64,000 nt of DNA from Sphingorhabdus contaminans (GTDB lineage: Bacteria > Pseudomonadota > Alphaproteobacteria > Sphingomonadales > Sphingomonadaceae). Where the stretch lies: the NCBI RefSeq assembly GCF_007280415.1, contig NZ_VKKU01000002.1, positions 1,054,001 to 1,118,000 of the forward strand, read 5' to 3'. Position numbers and translations under genes: made by a program. The notes beneath the pieces were generated by a model. That model worked only from the letters and a program-made list of their open reading frames with translations, was not told the origin of the DNA and did not search any database. Positions 1-9,414 of the stretch are shown here, one piece after another. Numbering within the stretch: position 1 is the stretch's first letter; each line of letters opens with the position of its first letter.

Positions 1-462
1 CTCTGGGTTCCGGTGACGAAGAACTGGCAATTGAACGAACGGCATTATGGCGGCCTCACCGGCCTCGACAAGGCCGAGACCGCGGCCAAGCATGGCGAGG
101 ACCAGGTGCATATCTGGCGCCGCAGCTTTGACATCCCGCCACCCCCGCTGGAGGCTGGCTCGGCCTATGACCTGTCGGGCGACCCGCGCTATGCAGGCAT
201 CGCTATTCCCAATACCGAAAGTCTGAAAGACACGATCGCCCGCGTTCTGCCCTATTGGGAAAGTGCCATTGTCCCGGAATTGAAGGCCGACAAGACGGTT
301 CTGATTTCCGCGCACGGCAACAGCTTGCGGGCCTTGGTAAAGCATCTGTCGGGCATTTCGGATGCGGACATCACCGGACTTGAGATACCGACAGGGCAGC
401 CGATCGTGTATGAACTTGACGCAGGATTGCAAGGCGAACGCTATTATTTGTCCGACCGCTAA
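1..462 (+). CDS. gpmA: 2,3-bisphosphoglycerate-dependent phosphoglycerate mutase, 3' part
   Basis: Glycolytic and gluconeogenic enzyme interconverting 3- and 2-phosphoglycerate in the cytoplasm. The reading frame is open from base 1, so the start and the phosphohistidine motif (RHG) lie outside the window. What remains includes the family-typical NERHYG block near residue 14, the proton-donor Glu region, and the C-terminal block [15 protein letters not shown] carrying the second active-site histidine, followed by the [14 protein letters not shown] end. It is convergent with the diguanylate cyclase gene; the two stop codons overlap by four bases. Identification is secure; only its 5' limit is unknown. 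Confidence 0.93.
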   Translation, partial: LWVPVTKNWQLNERHYGGLTGLDKAETAAKHGEDQVHIWRRSFDIPPPPLEAGSAYDLSGDPRYAGIAIPNTESLKDTIARVLPYWESAIVPELKADKTVLISAHGNSLRALVKHLSGISDADITGLEIPTGQPIVYELDAGLQGERYYLSDR

Positions 463-1076
463 TCGGTACGTCCGCCCTCTTTGGCCTGCTTGGCCGCATA
501 CATGGAACGGTCGGCGCGCAATAGCAGATCCGATGGTTTGACGCCCGGTTCGATGACGGCATGGCCGGCGGAAATGCTGGGCGTCAGAAAAATGTCGCCA
601 TGCGCGATCCTGAGCTTTCCAACCATTGCCACCACCCGATCAGCTTTCCGGGCGAGCTCGCTTTCCTGAATATTGTCGAGCAATATCGCAAATTCGTCAC
701 CGCCAATCCGGGCGACCAGATCGGAACGGCGGACGGCCCCCAATAATGCCTTGGCAATGCTGGTCAGCAATATGTCGCCCGCAACATGGCCGTGCCGATC
801 ATTGACCGATTTGAGATTGTCGACATCCATGAACAGCAGGCCGTAATGGCCGCCATAACGATGGGCGCGCCAGCACCACCGGTCCAGTTCTTCCATGAAA
901 TGGCGCCGGTTGAAGAGCGGCGTCAGGGTATCGCAGACAACCAGACGTTCCAGTTCGGCAACCCGCGCTTTCAAGACAGCATTTTCGCGCGCAAGATCGG
1001 CTGCGGTCGCTGAATCGCCTGTCGCCGTCAAATTGCGGGCATTTTTGTCCAATTGAGCAGTCCCCGATATTTGCAC
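459..1076 (-). CDS. diguanylate cyclase (GGDEF domain)
   Basis: Predicted to make cyclic di-GMP from two GTP. The 205-residue protein has a short N-terminal stretch (1-35), a coiled-coil-like segment (about 28-48) and one GGDEF domain (about 48-202). The catalytic GGDEF is intact at 125-129 inside [11 protein letters not shown]. An inhibitory I-site RxxD (RRSD, 116-119) lies exactly five residues upstream, so product inhibition is expected. There is no signal peptide, membrane segment, receiver or PAS domain, so the input signal is unknown; the coiled coil may drive dimerisation. The start is GTG; no better start is obvious. Confidence 0.88.
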   Translation of the reverse strand: MQISGTAQLDKNARNLTATGDSATAADLARENAVLKARVAELERLVVCDTLTPLFNRRHFMEELDRWCWRAHRYGGHYGLLFMDVDNLKSVNDRHGHVAGDILLTSIAKALLGAVRRSDLVARIGGDEFAILLDNIQESELARKADRVVAMVGKLRIAHGDIFLTPSISAGHAVIEPGVKPSDLLLRADRSMYAAKQAKEGGRTD

Positions 1077-1249
1077 GACCCGGGGTATCTTTTCTTATTT
1101 TCCCCCTCAACCAGATTTTCCCCAAAAAAGCAAGAGTTTACATCCTCTGGGGGTGTCGGTCTGCTGTGGAATGCGCTGTCCATTCACAATTGCGGTTGCC
1201 GTGCTCCCACGCTAAGGGCGGATGCTTCTTATGGTCGGGGGAACGACAG
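1077..1249 (+). other. purE leader region, possible 6S RNA locus
   Basis: 173 bases without a convincing gene between the divergent cyclase and purE. The region contains a bulged hairpin (1165-1173 with 1181-1188, arms TGTGGAATG/CATTCACA) and a CTCTGGGGGTGTCG stretch at about 1145-1158 that loosely resembles the 5' end of 6S RNA. From memory, 6S RNA genes lie beside purE in many alphaproteobacteria; that is the main reason for flagging it. I could not build the long closing stem that 6S RNA needs, so this is only a candidate. Confidence 0.25.
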
Positions 1250-1738
1250 GTGAGTGAAGCGCAACCTCTAGTCGGAATAATCATGGGCAGCCGCTCGGAC
1301 TGGGAAACGATGCGTGAAGCATCGGCGACGCTGGCGGCATTGCATGTGCCGCATGAATGCAAAGTGGTGTCGGCGCACCGGACCCCTGACCGTCTTTACG
1401 ACTATGCAAAAGGTGCGGCGGGGCGCGGCCTCAAATGCATTATTGCAGGGGCAGGGGGTGCCGCACATTTGCCCGGCATGGCCGCATCGATGACCCGCCT
1501 TCCCGTCCTTGGCGTGCCCGTCCAGTCAAAGGCCCTCGACGGCATGGACAGCCTGTTGTCCATCGTCCAGATGCCCGCCGGGATACCGGTCGGCACGCTG
1601 GCCATTGGTAAGGCCGGGGCGACAAATGCGGCACTACTGGCGGCAGCAATGCTGGCGAATGAAGATGGCGAACTGGCAGAGCGGCTGGACGCGTGGCGTG
1701 CGGCGCAGACAGCATCGGTGGCCGAGACTCCCGAATGA
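1250..1738 (+). CDS. purE: N5-carboxyaminoimidazole ribonucleotide mutase
   Basis: Class I PurE, converting N5-CAIR to CAIR in de novo purine synthesis. The 162-residue protein has GSRSDW at 13-18, SAHRTP at 41-46 and [10 protein letters not shown] at 67-76, the active-site and phosphate-binding signatures. I chose the GTG start at 1250 ([14 protein letters not shown]) because an upstream in-frame ATG at 1166 would add 28 residues unlike any PurE. Its stop overlaps the purK start (ATGA), so the two are translationally coupled. They act consecutively: PurK makes the N5-CAIR that PurE rearranges. Confidence 0.95.
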   Translation: MSEAQPLVGIIMGSRSDWETMREASATLAALHVPHECKVVSAHRTPDRLYDYAKGAAGRGLKCIIAGAGGAAHLPGMAASMTRLPVLGVPVQSKALDGMDSLLSIVQMPAGIPVGTLAIGKAGATNAALLAAAMLANEDGELAERLDAWRAAQTASVAETPE

Positions 1739-2805
1739 CGGCACTTCCCCCCGGTTCGACAATCGGCATTTTGGGTGGCGGACAGCTGGGCCGTATGCTG
1801 GCGATGGCCGCGGCGCAGCTTGGCTATCGCTGCCACATCTATGCACCGCCCGGCGACAATGTGGCGTTCGAGGTTGCAGCCGGCAGTACGGTTGCGGAAT
1901 ATGACGACCTGGCCGCGCTCAAATCCTTTGCCGAAAAATGCGATGTGGTCACATTCGAATTTGAAAATGTACCGGTCGAACCGCTCCGATCGATTGCCCA
2001 TGCCGTTCCGATCCATCCGCCGATCCAGGCGCTGGAAGTGGCGCAGGACCGGGTCGAGGAAAAGGAATATGTCCGCAAACTCGGCGGTGAAACCGCTGCT
2101 TTTGCAGTCGCACGATCCGAGATTGAGGTGGACGATGCCGTCGCTGCTGTCGGAACGCCCGCCATATTGAAGACCATCCGGATGGGCTATGATGGCAAGG
2201 GCCAGGTTCGCGTTTCGGCGCAAAGCGATCTCGCCAGTGCCTGGCGGCGGGCGGGTGGCCAGCCGTTAATTGCCGAAGCCATGGTACAGTTCGATGCCGA
2301 ATTTTCCGTGATATTGGTGCGCAGTGCAGATGGCGAAATCCGCTATTGGGATTCGCCCCGCAATGCGCACGAAAACGGCATATTGGCGACCTCTACCCTG
2401 CCGGCAGGTCCCCTCATCGAAAGCCAGCAGGCGGCGGCACGACAAATGGCCGCGGCGGTAGCCGATGCACTGGAATATGTAGGGGTATTTACAGCGGAAT
2501 TTTTCGCCAGCGGCGAAGGTCCGCTGTTCAACGAAATCGCCCCCCGCGTCCACAATAGCGGCCATTGGACCATCGAAGGTGCCGAGACCAGCCAGTTCGA
2601 AAACCATATCCGTGCCATTTGCGGATTGCCCCTGGGCAGCACGGCCACCGTTGCCGAACGGGTGGAAATGCAGAACCTGATCGGCAAGGACGGTGAACGC
2701 TGGCTGCAGCTTTTGGGCGACCCTGCGGCCAACCTGCATCTCTACGGCAAGGCCGAGGCACGTGACGGACGCAAAATTGGTCACGTCACCCGCTTGTATA
2801 GATAA
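1735..2805 (+). CDS. purK: N5-carboxyaminoimidazole ribonucleotide synthase
   Basis: ATP-grasp enzyme that carboxylates aminoimidazole ribonucleotide with ATP and bicarbonate to give N5-CAIR, the substrate of the adjacent PurE. The 356-residue protein starts with the Rossmann-like [12 protein letters not shown] (10-21), followed by the ATP-grasp core with [12 protein letters not shown] and the [23 protein letters not shown] signature region in the second half. The ATG at 1735 overlaps the purE stop; an in-frame ATG at 1693 lies inside purE and is not credible. Length and motif order are normal. Confidence 0.95.
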   Translation: MTALPPGSTIGILGGGQLGRMLAMAAAQLGYRCHIYAPPGDNVAFEVAAGSTVAEYDDLAALKSFAEKCDVVTFEFENVPVEPLRSIAHAVPIHPPIQALEVAQDRVEEKEYVRKLGGETAAFAVARSEIEVDDAVAAVGTPAILKTIRMGYDGKGQVRVSAQSDLASAWRRAGGQPLIAEAMVQFDAEFSVILVRSADGEIRYWDSPRNAHENGILATSTLPAGPLIESQQAAARQMAAAVADALEYVGVFTAEFFASGEGPLFNEIAPRVHNSGHWTIEGAETSQFENHIRAICGLPLGSTATVAERVEMQNLIGKDGERWLQLLGDPAANLHLYGKAEARDGRKIGHVTRLYR

Positions 2806-2829
2806 TCAAATGTCGGCAAAGCGGGGGAT

Positions 2830-3321
2830 ATGAATCACCCCGAAATCATCCTTGTCCTCGCCCGCGCCGCCAATGGAGTCATCGGGAGCGATGGCGGGAT
2901 GCCCTGGCATATCCCGGCCGACCTTCGCCGCTTCAAACAGATCACCAAAGGCCGCCCGATGATCATGGGCCGCAAGACCTTTGACAGTCTGCCCGGTTTG
3001 CTGGAGGGCCGCCGCCATATCGTGCTCACCCGCGACACATCATGGGAAGAAGAAGGTGCAGAGCCGGTCTATTCGGTCGAAGAGGCGCTGAAGCGTGCCA
3101 ATGGCCCTCATGTCTGCGTCATCGGCGGAGCCGAGATATATGGTCTGTTCCTGCCGCTGGCCGACAAGATCGAACTGACCGAAATCGCGATCACGCCCGA
3201 AGGCGACACGATGATGCCCGCGTTCGATGCAAAGGACTGGCAAGAAATCGCCCGCGACAGCCATCCCGCAGAGGGCAAGGTCCCTGCGTATGATTTTGTT
3301 ACGCTGGTGCGGCGCGTCTGA
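2830..3321 (+). CDS. folA: dihydrofolate reductase
   Basis: Reduces dihydrofolate to tetrahydrofolate with NADPH; the usual target of trimethoprim. The 163-residue protein is standard length, with the Met20-loop equivalent GVIGSDGGMPWHIPADL at 16-32, the catalytic acidic residue Asp31 in PADLRRF, the NADPH-binding GRKTFDSLP at 47-55 and IGGAEIY near 98. It lies 24 bases after purK on the same strand and may share its transcript. No thyA is adjacent in this window. Confidence 0.95.
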   Translation: MNHPEIILVLARAANGVIGSDGGMPWHIPADLRRFKQITKGRPMIMGRKTFDSLPGLLEGRRHIVLTRDTSWEEEGAEPVYSVEEALKRANGPHVCVIGGAEIYGLFLPLADKIELTEIAITPEGDTMMPAFDAKDWQEIARDSHPAEGKVPAYDFVTLVRRV

Positions 3322-3346
3322 CTTTTTCGGGGGAGGGGAAAGAGAA

Positions 3347-4534
3347 ATGCGTAAACGGGTCTGGATTTCGCTGGCACTGGTCGGCGCGGCCGCGATTGGC
3401 TTTTTCGGGGTCGCACCCGGTTATGTCGAAGGCGCGATGAACCGGATTGACGGCAAGCCGCTGATCAAGGTGAGCGACGAGGCAAAGGCGCTGCACAAGA
3501 CGCTGACGATTGTCGACTTGCACAGCGACACGTTGATGTGGAACCGCGACCTCAATGACCGTGCATCGCGGGGGCATATGGACCTGCCCCGCCTGCAGGA
3601 CGGCAATGTCGCGCTGCAGCTATTCTCGTCCGTCAGCAAGACGCCCAAGAACCAGAATTATGACGGCAATGGCGCCGACAGCGACAATATCACCTTGCTG
3701 ACCATTGCGCAGTTGCAGCCGATGAAGACGTGGAGCTCGCTTGTCGAACGCTCGCTATACCATGCGCATAAGCGCGATGTGGCGGCTGCCGGTTCGAATG
3801 GCGCGATAAAGGCGGTCAATACATCGGCACAGCTGGATGGCTTGCTGGCGGCGCGTGCCAAAGATTCCAAGCCCGTGGGCGCAATGCTGACAATTGAAGG
3901 CCTGCAAAATCTGGAGGGGAAGGCATCCAATCTCGACCGCCTGTACGCCGCCGGTTTTCGCATGGCGGGGCTGACGCATTTTTTCGACAATGAACTGGCA
4001 GGGTCGATGCACGGCCTGAAAAAGGGCGGACTGACACCTTTTGGCCGCGATATTGTGCGGCGGATGGAGGCAAAGGGCATGATCGTCGACATCGCGCATC
4101 TGAGCCACAGCGGCGTCGCCGAAGTGCTGGCGATGGCCAAGCGCCCTGTGGTGTCGAGCCATGGCGGCGTGCAGGCGACGTGCAAGGTCAACCGCAATCT
4201 GACCGACGACGAAATTCGGGGCGTTGCCAAAACCGGCGGCGTCATTGGTGTCGGTTATTGGGATGCCGCCATTTGCGACACATCCCCCCGCGCAGCCGCC
4301 AAGGCGATGAAGCATGTGCGCGATCTGGTCGGCATCGACCATGTCGCCCTGGGGTCGGACTATGACGGGGCCACCACGGTGCGTTTCGACACATCCCAAT
4401 TGGCACAGGTCACACAGGCCCTGCTGGACGAAGGCTTTACGCCTGCCGAAATTCGCGCCGTCATGGGCGAAAATGCACTGCGCGTGATCCGGGCCGGACT
4501 GAAACCATTGGCCGGGGTGCCTGCCACATCATGA
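3347..4534 (+). CDS. membrane dipeptidase (peptidase M19 family), exported
   Basis: Zinc dipeptidase of the renal-dipeptidase family (COG2355), hydrolysing L-Xaa-L/D-Xaa dipeptides. The 395-residue protein begins with a hydrophobic export segment (about 6-22), then the metal-binding HSDT (59-62), LTIEG (bridging Glu), VDIAHLS, VSSHGG and GSDYDG motifs in the usual order. The start at 3347 follows a good purine-rich ribosome site (GGGAGGGGAAAGAGAA); a longer frame from 3227 runs inside folA. Its last bases overlap the ribF start (ATGA). Substrate unknown; peptidoglycan-derived dipeptides are one possibility. Confidence 0.88.
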   Translation: MRKRVWISLALVGAAAIGFFGVAPGYVEGAMNRIDGKPLIKVSDEAKALHKTLTIVDLHSDTLMWNRDLNDRASRGHMDLPRLQDGNVALQLFSSVSKTPKNQNYDGNGADSDNITLLTIAQLQPMKTWSSLVERSLYHAHKRDVAAAGSNGAIKAVNTSAQLDGLLAARAKDSKPVGAMLTIEGLQNLEGKASNLDRLYAAGFRMAGLTHFFDNELAGSMHGLKKGGLTPFGRDIVRRMEAKGMIVDIAHLSHSGVAEVLAMAKRPVVSSHGGVQATCKVNRNLTDDEIRGVAKTGGVIGVGYWDAAICDTSPRAAAKAMKHVRDLVGIDHVALGSDYDGATTVRFDTSQLAQVTQALLDEGFTPAEIRAVMGENALRVIRAGLKPLAGVPATS

Positions 4535-5466
4535 CCATCAGGCGCCTGTCTGCAAAGGATGTGATACCCGATGCCCTGCGCGGTGCCGTTGCGGCGCTGG
4601 GTAATTTTGACGGCTTCCATCTTGGCCATCAGGCGGTGGCAGGCGAGGCAATTGCACAGGCCAAAGCAGCCGGAAAGCCTGCCATTATCGCAACGTTTGA
4701 CCCGCATCCCGTCCGGTTTTTTGCGCCCGATGCGCCCTGGTTCCGTCTGACGACGCTCGACCAGCGGCAGCATCTATTTGCGGAAGCCGGTGCGGACGCC
4801 ATGCTGGTCTTCGATTTCGATGCCGCCCTTGCGGCAACCACTGCAGAGGATTTCATTGTCGAACTGCTGGTAAAGCGGCTGGGCCTGTCGGGCGTGGTGA
4901 CGGGCGAGGATTTCACCTTTGGCAAGGGCCGTGGCGGGAATATCGCCATATTGCGCGAACTGGGCGCGCGCCATGGCTTGCACGCGACGGCGATGGGTCC
5001 GGTGATGGACGACGAAGGCGTCATATCCTCCAGCCGGGTTCGCGACGCCTTGCGGGCAGGGGACTGCGCGACCGCGACCCGTCTGCTGACCCGTCCCTTT
5101 GCCGTCGAAGGTGTGGTGCAGCATGGCGACAAAAATGGCCGCCTGCTCGGCTTTCCGACCGCGAATATCGACATGGCGCATTATCTGCGCCCGCGTTACG
5201 GCATCTATGCGGTCAAGGGCCGCCTGCCCGATGGCCGTGTGGTTGACGGTGCGGCAAATCTCGGCATCCGCCCCAGTTTCGATCCGCCCAAGGAATTGCT
5301 GGAACCACATTTCTTCGATTTTGCCGAAGACCTGTACGGCCAAAAGATCGAGATCGAATTTCACGCCTACATCCGGCCCGAAGCAAAGTTCGACAGCATG
5401 GACGCTCTGATGGCGCAGATGGCAAAGGATTGTGACGAGGCGCGGAAGGTTTTGGCGGCCAGATGA
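4531..5466 (+). CDS. ribF: bifunctional riboflavin kinase / FAD synthetase
   Basis: Phosphorylates riboflavin to FMN and adenylates FMN to FAD. The N-terminal nucleotidyltransferase half has GNFDGFHLGH at 24-33 and ISSSRVR at 165-171; the C-terminal kinase half has GRLLGFPTANI at about 203-213 and PSFD/E-containing catalytic loops. At 311 residues it is full length. Start and stop both overlap neighbours by ATGA, placing it in a coupled run dipeptidase-ribF-glycerophosphodiesterase. ribF followed shortly by ileS and lspA is a common proteobacterial order. Confidence 0.95.
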   Translation: MTIRRLSAKDVIPDALRGAVAALGNFDGFHLGHQAVAGEAIAQAKAAGKPAIIATFDPHPVRFFAPDAPWFRLTTLDQRQHLFAEAGADAMLVFDFDAALAATTAEDFIVELLVKRLGLSGVVTGEDFTFGKGRGGNIAILRELGARHGLHATAMGPVMDDEGVISSSRVRDALRAGDCATATRLLTRPFAVEGVVQHGDKNGRLLGFPTANIDMAHYLRPRYGIYAVKGRLPDGRVVDGAANLGIRPSFDPPKELLEPHFFDFAEDLYGQKIEIEFHAYIRPEAKFDSMDALMAQMAKDCDEARKVLAAR

Positions 5467-6452
5467 CCTTGTCCCGCACCCAGAAACGCCTGCTGGCTGT
5501 TATCGCCCTCATCCTTATTGTCCTGTCCTTGCTGAATGCCAGCTGGCTGGCACCTGCGCCTGTCGGAAAGCCCAAGTTGATCGCCCATCGCGGCGTCTAT
5601 CATCTTTATGACAAACGCGCCGCCTTTGGCCGCGACACCTGTACCGCCCGCTTCATCAACCCGCCCGACCATGAGGTGTTTGAAAACACTGTGCCATCGA
5701 TCCAGATGGCGGCCGGGTTGGGCGGCGATCTGGTCGAGGTTGACGTTGCCCCGACCAAAGACGGCAAAATGGTGCTGTTCCATGACTGGACGGTCGATTG
5801 CCGCACCAATGGCAAGGGCGAGACGCGTGACCTGACCCTTGCCGAGCTAAAGGCGCTCGACATCGGCTATGGTTATACGGCCGATGGCGGTAAGACCTTC
5901 CCCTTGCGCGGCAAAGGCATAGGGCAAATCCCGACGGTTGAAGAAGCGCTGGCCGCCCTGCCGTCGCGCCCCATGCTGTTCAATTTCAAATCCAAGGATG
6001 CCGGCGAAGCCGATCAGCTTTTCGCCATTTTGAAAGCGTCGGGCCGGGATTATGAAAAGCTGGGCGATGCCTTTTATGGTGCAAGCGGCCCGGTCACGCG
6101 CATCCGGCAACTGGCACCGAAAAACTGGGCGTTCGACCTGAAGGGCGAAGCGCAAAAATGCACGAAGGATTATGTCGCCTATGGCTGGACGGGCATCATT
6201 CCGGAAAGCTGCCACAATGGCGTGATCGTCATTCCGATCAATTACCAGTGGATCATGTGGGGCTGGCCCAACCGCCTGATCGCCCGCATGGAGTCGGTGG
6301 GGGCAAAGGTCATTGTGACGGGCCCCTATGAAAGCGGGAAGTCCAACGAAGGCCTGACCGATGTGCACCAGCTCGGCAAGATCGCCGGAACCTTCAACGG
6401 CTATATCTGGATAGAGGATATCTGGGGCATCGGCCCTGCGTTGAAGAAGTGA
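5463..6452 (+). CDS. glycerophosphodiester phosphodiesterase, membrane-anchored
   Basis: Predicted hydrolase of glycerophosphodiesters to glycerol-3-phosphate plus alcohol. The 329-residue protein has an N-terminal hydrophobic segment (about 9-29), likely a signal anchor placing the domain in the periplasm, then the GDPD core: IAHRG at 40-44, FENTVPS, EVDVAPTKDGKMVLFHD carrying the metal-binding Glu/Asp and second catalytic His. The C-terminal part is unusually rich in Trp and Tyr. It overlaps ribF by ATGA and is followed by a REP-like hairpin before ileS. Confidence 0.85.
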   Translation: MTLSRTQKRLLAVIALILIVLSLLNASWLAPAPVGKPKLIAHRGVYHLYDKRAAFGRDTCTARFINPPDHEVFENTVPSIQMAAGLGGDLVEVDVAPTKDGKMVLFHDWTVDCRTNGKGETRDLTLAELKALDIGYGYTADGGKTFPLRGKGIGQIPTVEEALAALPSRPMLFNFKSKDAGEADQLFAILKASGRDYEKLGDAFYGASGPVTRIRQLAPKNWAFDLKGEAQKCTKDYVAYGWTGIIPESCHNGVIVIPINYQWIMWGWPNRLIARMESVGAKVIVTGPYESGKSNEGLTDVHQLGKIAGTFNGYIWIEDIWGIGPALKK

Positions 6453-6456
6453 AAAC

Positions 6457-6483
6457 GGACCCCGAAACAAGTTGAGGGTGACG
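6457..6483. repeat. REP-like palindromic element
   Basis: A degenerate, inverted copy of the element at 9303-9328: read on the minus strand it is GTCACCCTCAACTTGTTTCG followed by GGGTCC. It lies between the glycerophosphodiesterase gene and ileS. Comparable hairpins recur at 42566 and 43852. Confidence 0.6.
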
Positions 6484-6517
6484 AAAGGCAATTTGTTGCG
6501 CTAAGGGCGCTTTCGAC

Positions 6518-9286
6518 ATGACAGAAGCTACAGACTATCGCGATACCGTCTTCCTGCCGAAGACCGATTTCCCCATGAAGGCTGGCCTTCCGCAGAAGGA
6601 ACCGGTGATCCTTGCGCGCTGGCAGGAAAAGCGCCTTTATGAAGAGCTGCGCAACCGCCGTCGCGGCCGCGAAAAGTTCATCCTGCATGACGGCCCGCCT
6701 TATGCAAATGGCGACATGCATATCGGCCATGCGCTGAACCATATCCTGAAAGATACGGTCGTCCGGACGCAGACTCTGCTCGGCAAGGATGCGCCCTATG
6801 TTCCCGGTTGGGATTGCCACGGTCTGCCCATCGAATGGAAGGTCGAGGAACAATATCGCAAGAAAAAGCTGAACAAGGATGATGTCGATCCGGTCGAATT
6901 CCGCGCCGAATGCCGTGCCTATGCGCAGCATTGGGTCGATACCCAGCGCGAGCAGCTGAAGCGGCTGGGCATCAACGGTGACTGGGACAATCCCTATCTG
7001 ACCATGGATTTCCAGGCCGAGGCGACCATCGTTTCGGAGCTGTTGAAGTTCGCCGAAAGCGGCCAGCTTTATCGCGGCGCGAAACCCGTCATGTGGTCGC
7101 CCGTTGAAAAGACCGCCTTGGCCGAGGCCGAGGTGGAATATGAAGATATCACCTCGACCCAGATCGATGTGGCGTTCGAGATTGTCGAAAGCCCGATCCC
7201 CGAACTGGTCGGCGCGCATGCGGTGATCTGGACGACGACGCCCTGGACGATTCCGGTTAATCAGGCGATCGCATATGGGCCTGATATCGACTATTTTGCT
7301 GTGCGTGGTCATCCTTCGGGCAAAATCATTTTGATTGCCCAAGCTGGGGATTTACCTGACCAAGTTTTCACCCGGATGATTGGCAACAACCTTTCAACTG
7401 GCATGAGTATCATCTGGGCTGGAAAAGGCTCAGATTTGGCCGGAACCATAGTCCGTCACCCGATGCACCATCTCGGCGGTTTCTTTGCCAAGCCCCGCCC
7501 CATGCTGCCCGGCGATTTTGTTACCACGGACAGCGGTACCGGTTTGGTCCATATGTCGCCCGACCATGGCGAGGACGATTTCGACCTGTGCAAGGCGCAT
7601 GGTATCGATCCGGTCTTCGCGGTCGAGGGCGACGGCAAATATCGCGCCGACTGGCTCTGGCTGGGCGGTGAGGGCAGCGTCATCAATCCCAAATTCAATG
7701 CGCCTGACGGACCCATCTGCTCGGCGCTGCGTGAAGCGGGCGGGCTGCTTGCGGCGTCTGCCGATTACCAGCACAGCTACCCGCATAGCTGGCGGTCCAA
7801 GGCCAAGGTCATCTACCGCTGCACGCCGCAATGGTTCGTGCCGATGGACAAGGCCATGCCGGATGGAACCTTGCGCGAAAAGGCAATGACCGCGATTTCG
7901 CAAACACGCTGGGTGCCGGAAAAGGGACAGAACCGCATCACCGCGATGGTCGAAGGCCGTCCCGACTGGGTGCTGAGCCGCCAGCGTGCGTGGGGCGTGC
8001 CGATCACTTTGTTTGTCGACCGGAAGACGGGGCAATATCTCAACGACCCCGCCGTCAATGCGCGGATTGTCGCCGGTGTGCGGGAATCGGGCGTGGATGC
8101 GTGGAGCGAGGATCGCGCGCAGGAATATCTGGGCAGCGATTATGCTGTCGCCGATTATGAACGCGTGACCGACATTCTCGACGTCTGGTTCGATTCGGGC
8201 TGCACCCATGTGTTCACGCTGGAAAGCGGGCGGTGGCCGGATCTGCAATGGCCTGCCGACCTTTATCTGGAGGGAAGCGACCAGCATCGTGGCTGGTTCC
8301 AGTCTTCGCTGCTGCAAAGCTGCGGCACGCGCGGGCGCGCGCCGTATAATGCCGTGCTCACCCATGGCTTTACGATGGACCAAAAGGGCATGAAAATGTC
8401 CAAGTCGCTCGGCAACACCATCAATCCGCTCGACCTGATGCGCGATAGCGGCGCCGATATCCTGCGGCTATGGGCGCTGACCGTGGATTTCACCGAGGAC
8501 CACCGGATCGGCAAGGAAATCTTGCAGGGCGTGTCGGACCAGTATCGCAAGTTGCGCAACACCTTCCGCTATCTGCTCGGCGCGCTGGACGGGTATTCGG
8601 ATGCCGAAAAGGTCGCCGTTGCCGATATGCCGGAACTGGAGCGTTATATGCTCCACCTGCTGGCCGAAATGGATGCGAAGCTTAGGCAAGCGGTCAATGA
8701 CTTCGACTTTAACAGCTATGTGCGCCTGCTGACCGATTTCGCCAATGAAGACCTGTCGGCCTTCTTCTTCGATATCCGCAAGGACTGCCTTTATTGCGAT
8801 GCGCCGACCGATCCCAAGCGCATGGCCTATCGCACGGTGCTGGACATCCTGTTCCACGCACTGGTGCGCTACATCGCGCCTGTGCTGGTCTTCACCAGCG
8901 AAGAAGTCTGGCAGACCCGCTTTGGTGCCGATGCCGACAGTGTGCATTTTTCGGATTGGCCGGAGGTGCCTGCCGCGAACGATGCGGCACTGGCCGCGAA
9001 GTGGGAGAATATCCGGGCGGCGCGCATGGTGGCTACCGAACAGATCGAGCCAATGCGGCGCGAGAAGATCGTGGGTTCAAGCCTGGAAGTCGAATACACC
9101 TACAATGGTGATTTTGGCGATGTCGATCTGGCAGAAGTCTTCATCGTGTCGGCCGTTCATCAAGGCGCTGAAACTTCTGCCCGGAAAACCACCAACCACA
9201 AATGCGGTCGTTGCTGGCGGCATCTGCCCGAGGTTGCGGAGGATGGCGCGCTTTGCGGGCGGTGTGAGGCTGTGGTCGATGGCTGA
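6518..9286 (+). CDS. ileS: isoleucyl-tRNA synthetase
   Basis: Charges tRNA-Ile and edits misactivated valine. The 922-residue protein has the class I HIGH motif at 68-71 and KMSKS at about residues 625-629, a CP1 editing domain between them, an anticodon-binding helical region, and a C-terminal zinc finger with CGRCW and CGRC. Length and motif order are normal for the bacterial cytoplasmic enzyme. Bases 7321-7440 (part of CP1) are only about 46% GC while flanking 60-base blocks are about 63%, with a visible change in codon choice; the frame stays open. A REP-like element follows the gene. Confidence 0.97.
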   Translation: MTEATDYRDTVFLPKTDFPMKAGLPQKEPVILARWQEKRLYEELRNRRRGREKFILHDGPPYANGDMHIGHALNHILKDTVVRTQTLLGKDAPYVPGWDCHGLPIEWKVEEQYRKKKLNKDDVDPVEFRAECRAYAQHWVDTQREQLKRLGINGDWDNPYLTMDFQAEATIVSELLKFAESGQLYRGAKPVMWSPVEKTALAEAEVEYEDITSTQIDVAFEIVESPIPELVGAHAVIWTTTPWTIPVNQAIAYGPDIDYFAVRGHPSGKIILIAQAGDLPDQVFTRMIGNNLSTGMSIIWAGKGSDLAGTIVRHPMHHLGGFFAKPRPMLPGDFVTTDSGTGLVHMSPDHGEDDFDLCKAHGIDPVFAVEGDGKYRADWLWLGGEGSVINPKFNAPDGPICSALREAGGLLAASADYQHSYPHSWRSKAKVIYRCTPQWFVPMDKAMPDGTLREKAMTAISQTRWVPEKGQNRITAMVEGRPDWVLSRQRAWGVPITLFVDRKTGQYLNDPAVNARIVAGVRESGVDAWSEDRAQEYLGSDYAVADYERVTDILDVWFDSGCTHVFTLESGRWPDLQWPADLYLEGSDQHRGWFQSSLLQSCGTRGRAPYNAVLTHGFTMDQKGMKMSKSLGNTINPLDLMRDSGADILRLWALTVDFTEDHRIGKEILQGVSDQYRKLRNTFRYLLGALDGYSDAEKVAVADMPELERYMLHLLAEMDAKLRQAVNDFDFNSYVRLLTDFANEDLSAFFFDIRKDCLYCDAPTDPKRMAYRTVLDILFHALVRYIAPVLVFTSEEVWQTRFGADADSVHFSDWPEVPAANDAALAAKWENIRAARMVATEQIEPMRREKIVGSSLEVEYTYNGDFGDVDLAEVFIVSAVHQGAETSARKTTNHKCGRCWRHLPEVAEDGALCGRCEAVVDG

Positions 9287-9302
9287 AGAATCATTCGCTC
9301 CT

Positions 9303-9395
9303 GTCACCCTGAACTTGTTTCAGGGTCCATTTCTCCTCATAGAGCATTGGTCTCGATTGCGGGATGGATGCCGGAACATGTTCGGCACGACGTCA
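9303..9395. repeat. paired REP-like elements between ileS and lspA
   Basis: Two hairpins. The first (9303-9328) has arms ACCCTGAA and TTCAGGGT around CTTGT. The second (about 9370-9395) is GCCGGAACATGTTCGGC. Such paired palindromes are common between genes in sphingomonads. They fill most of the gap before lspA and argue against the longer lspA frame that would begin at 9364 inside the repeat. Confidence 0.65.
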
Positions 9396-9414
9396 AAGAA
9401 AGTTTAGTGCGCAC

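Noticed and set aside
1402-2223. 273-residue minus-strand frame across purE-purK
   Set aside because: Both purE and purK are clearly coding on the plus strand.
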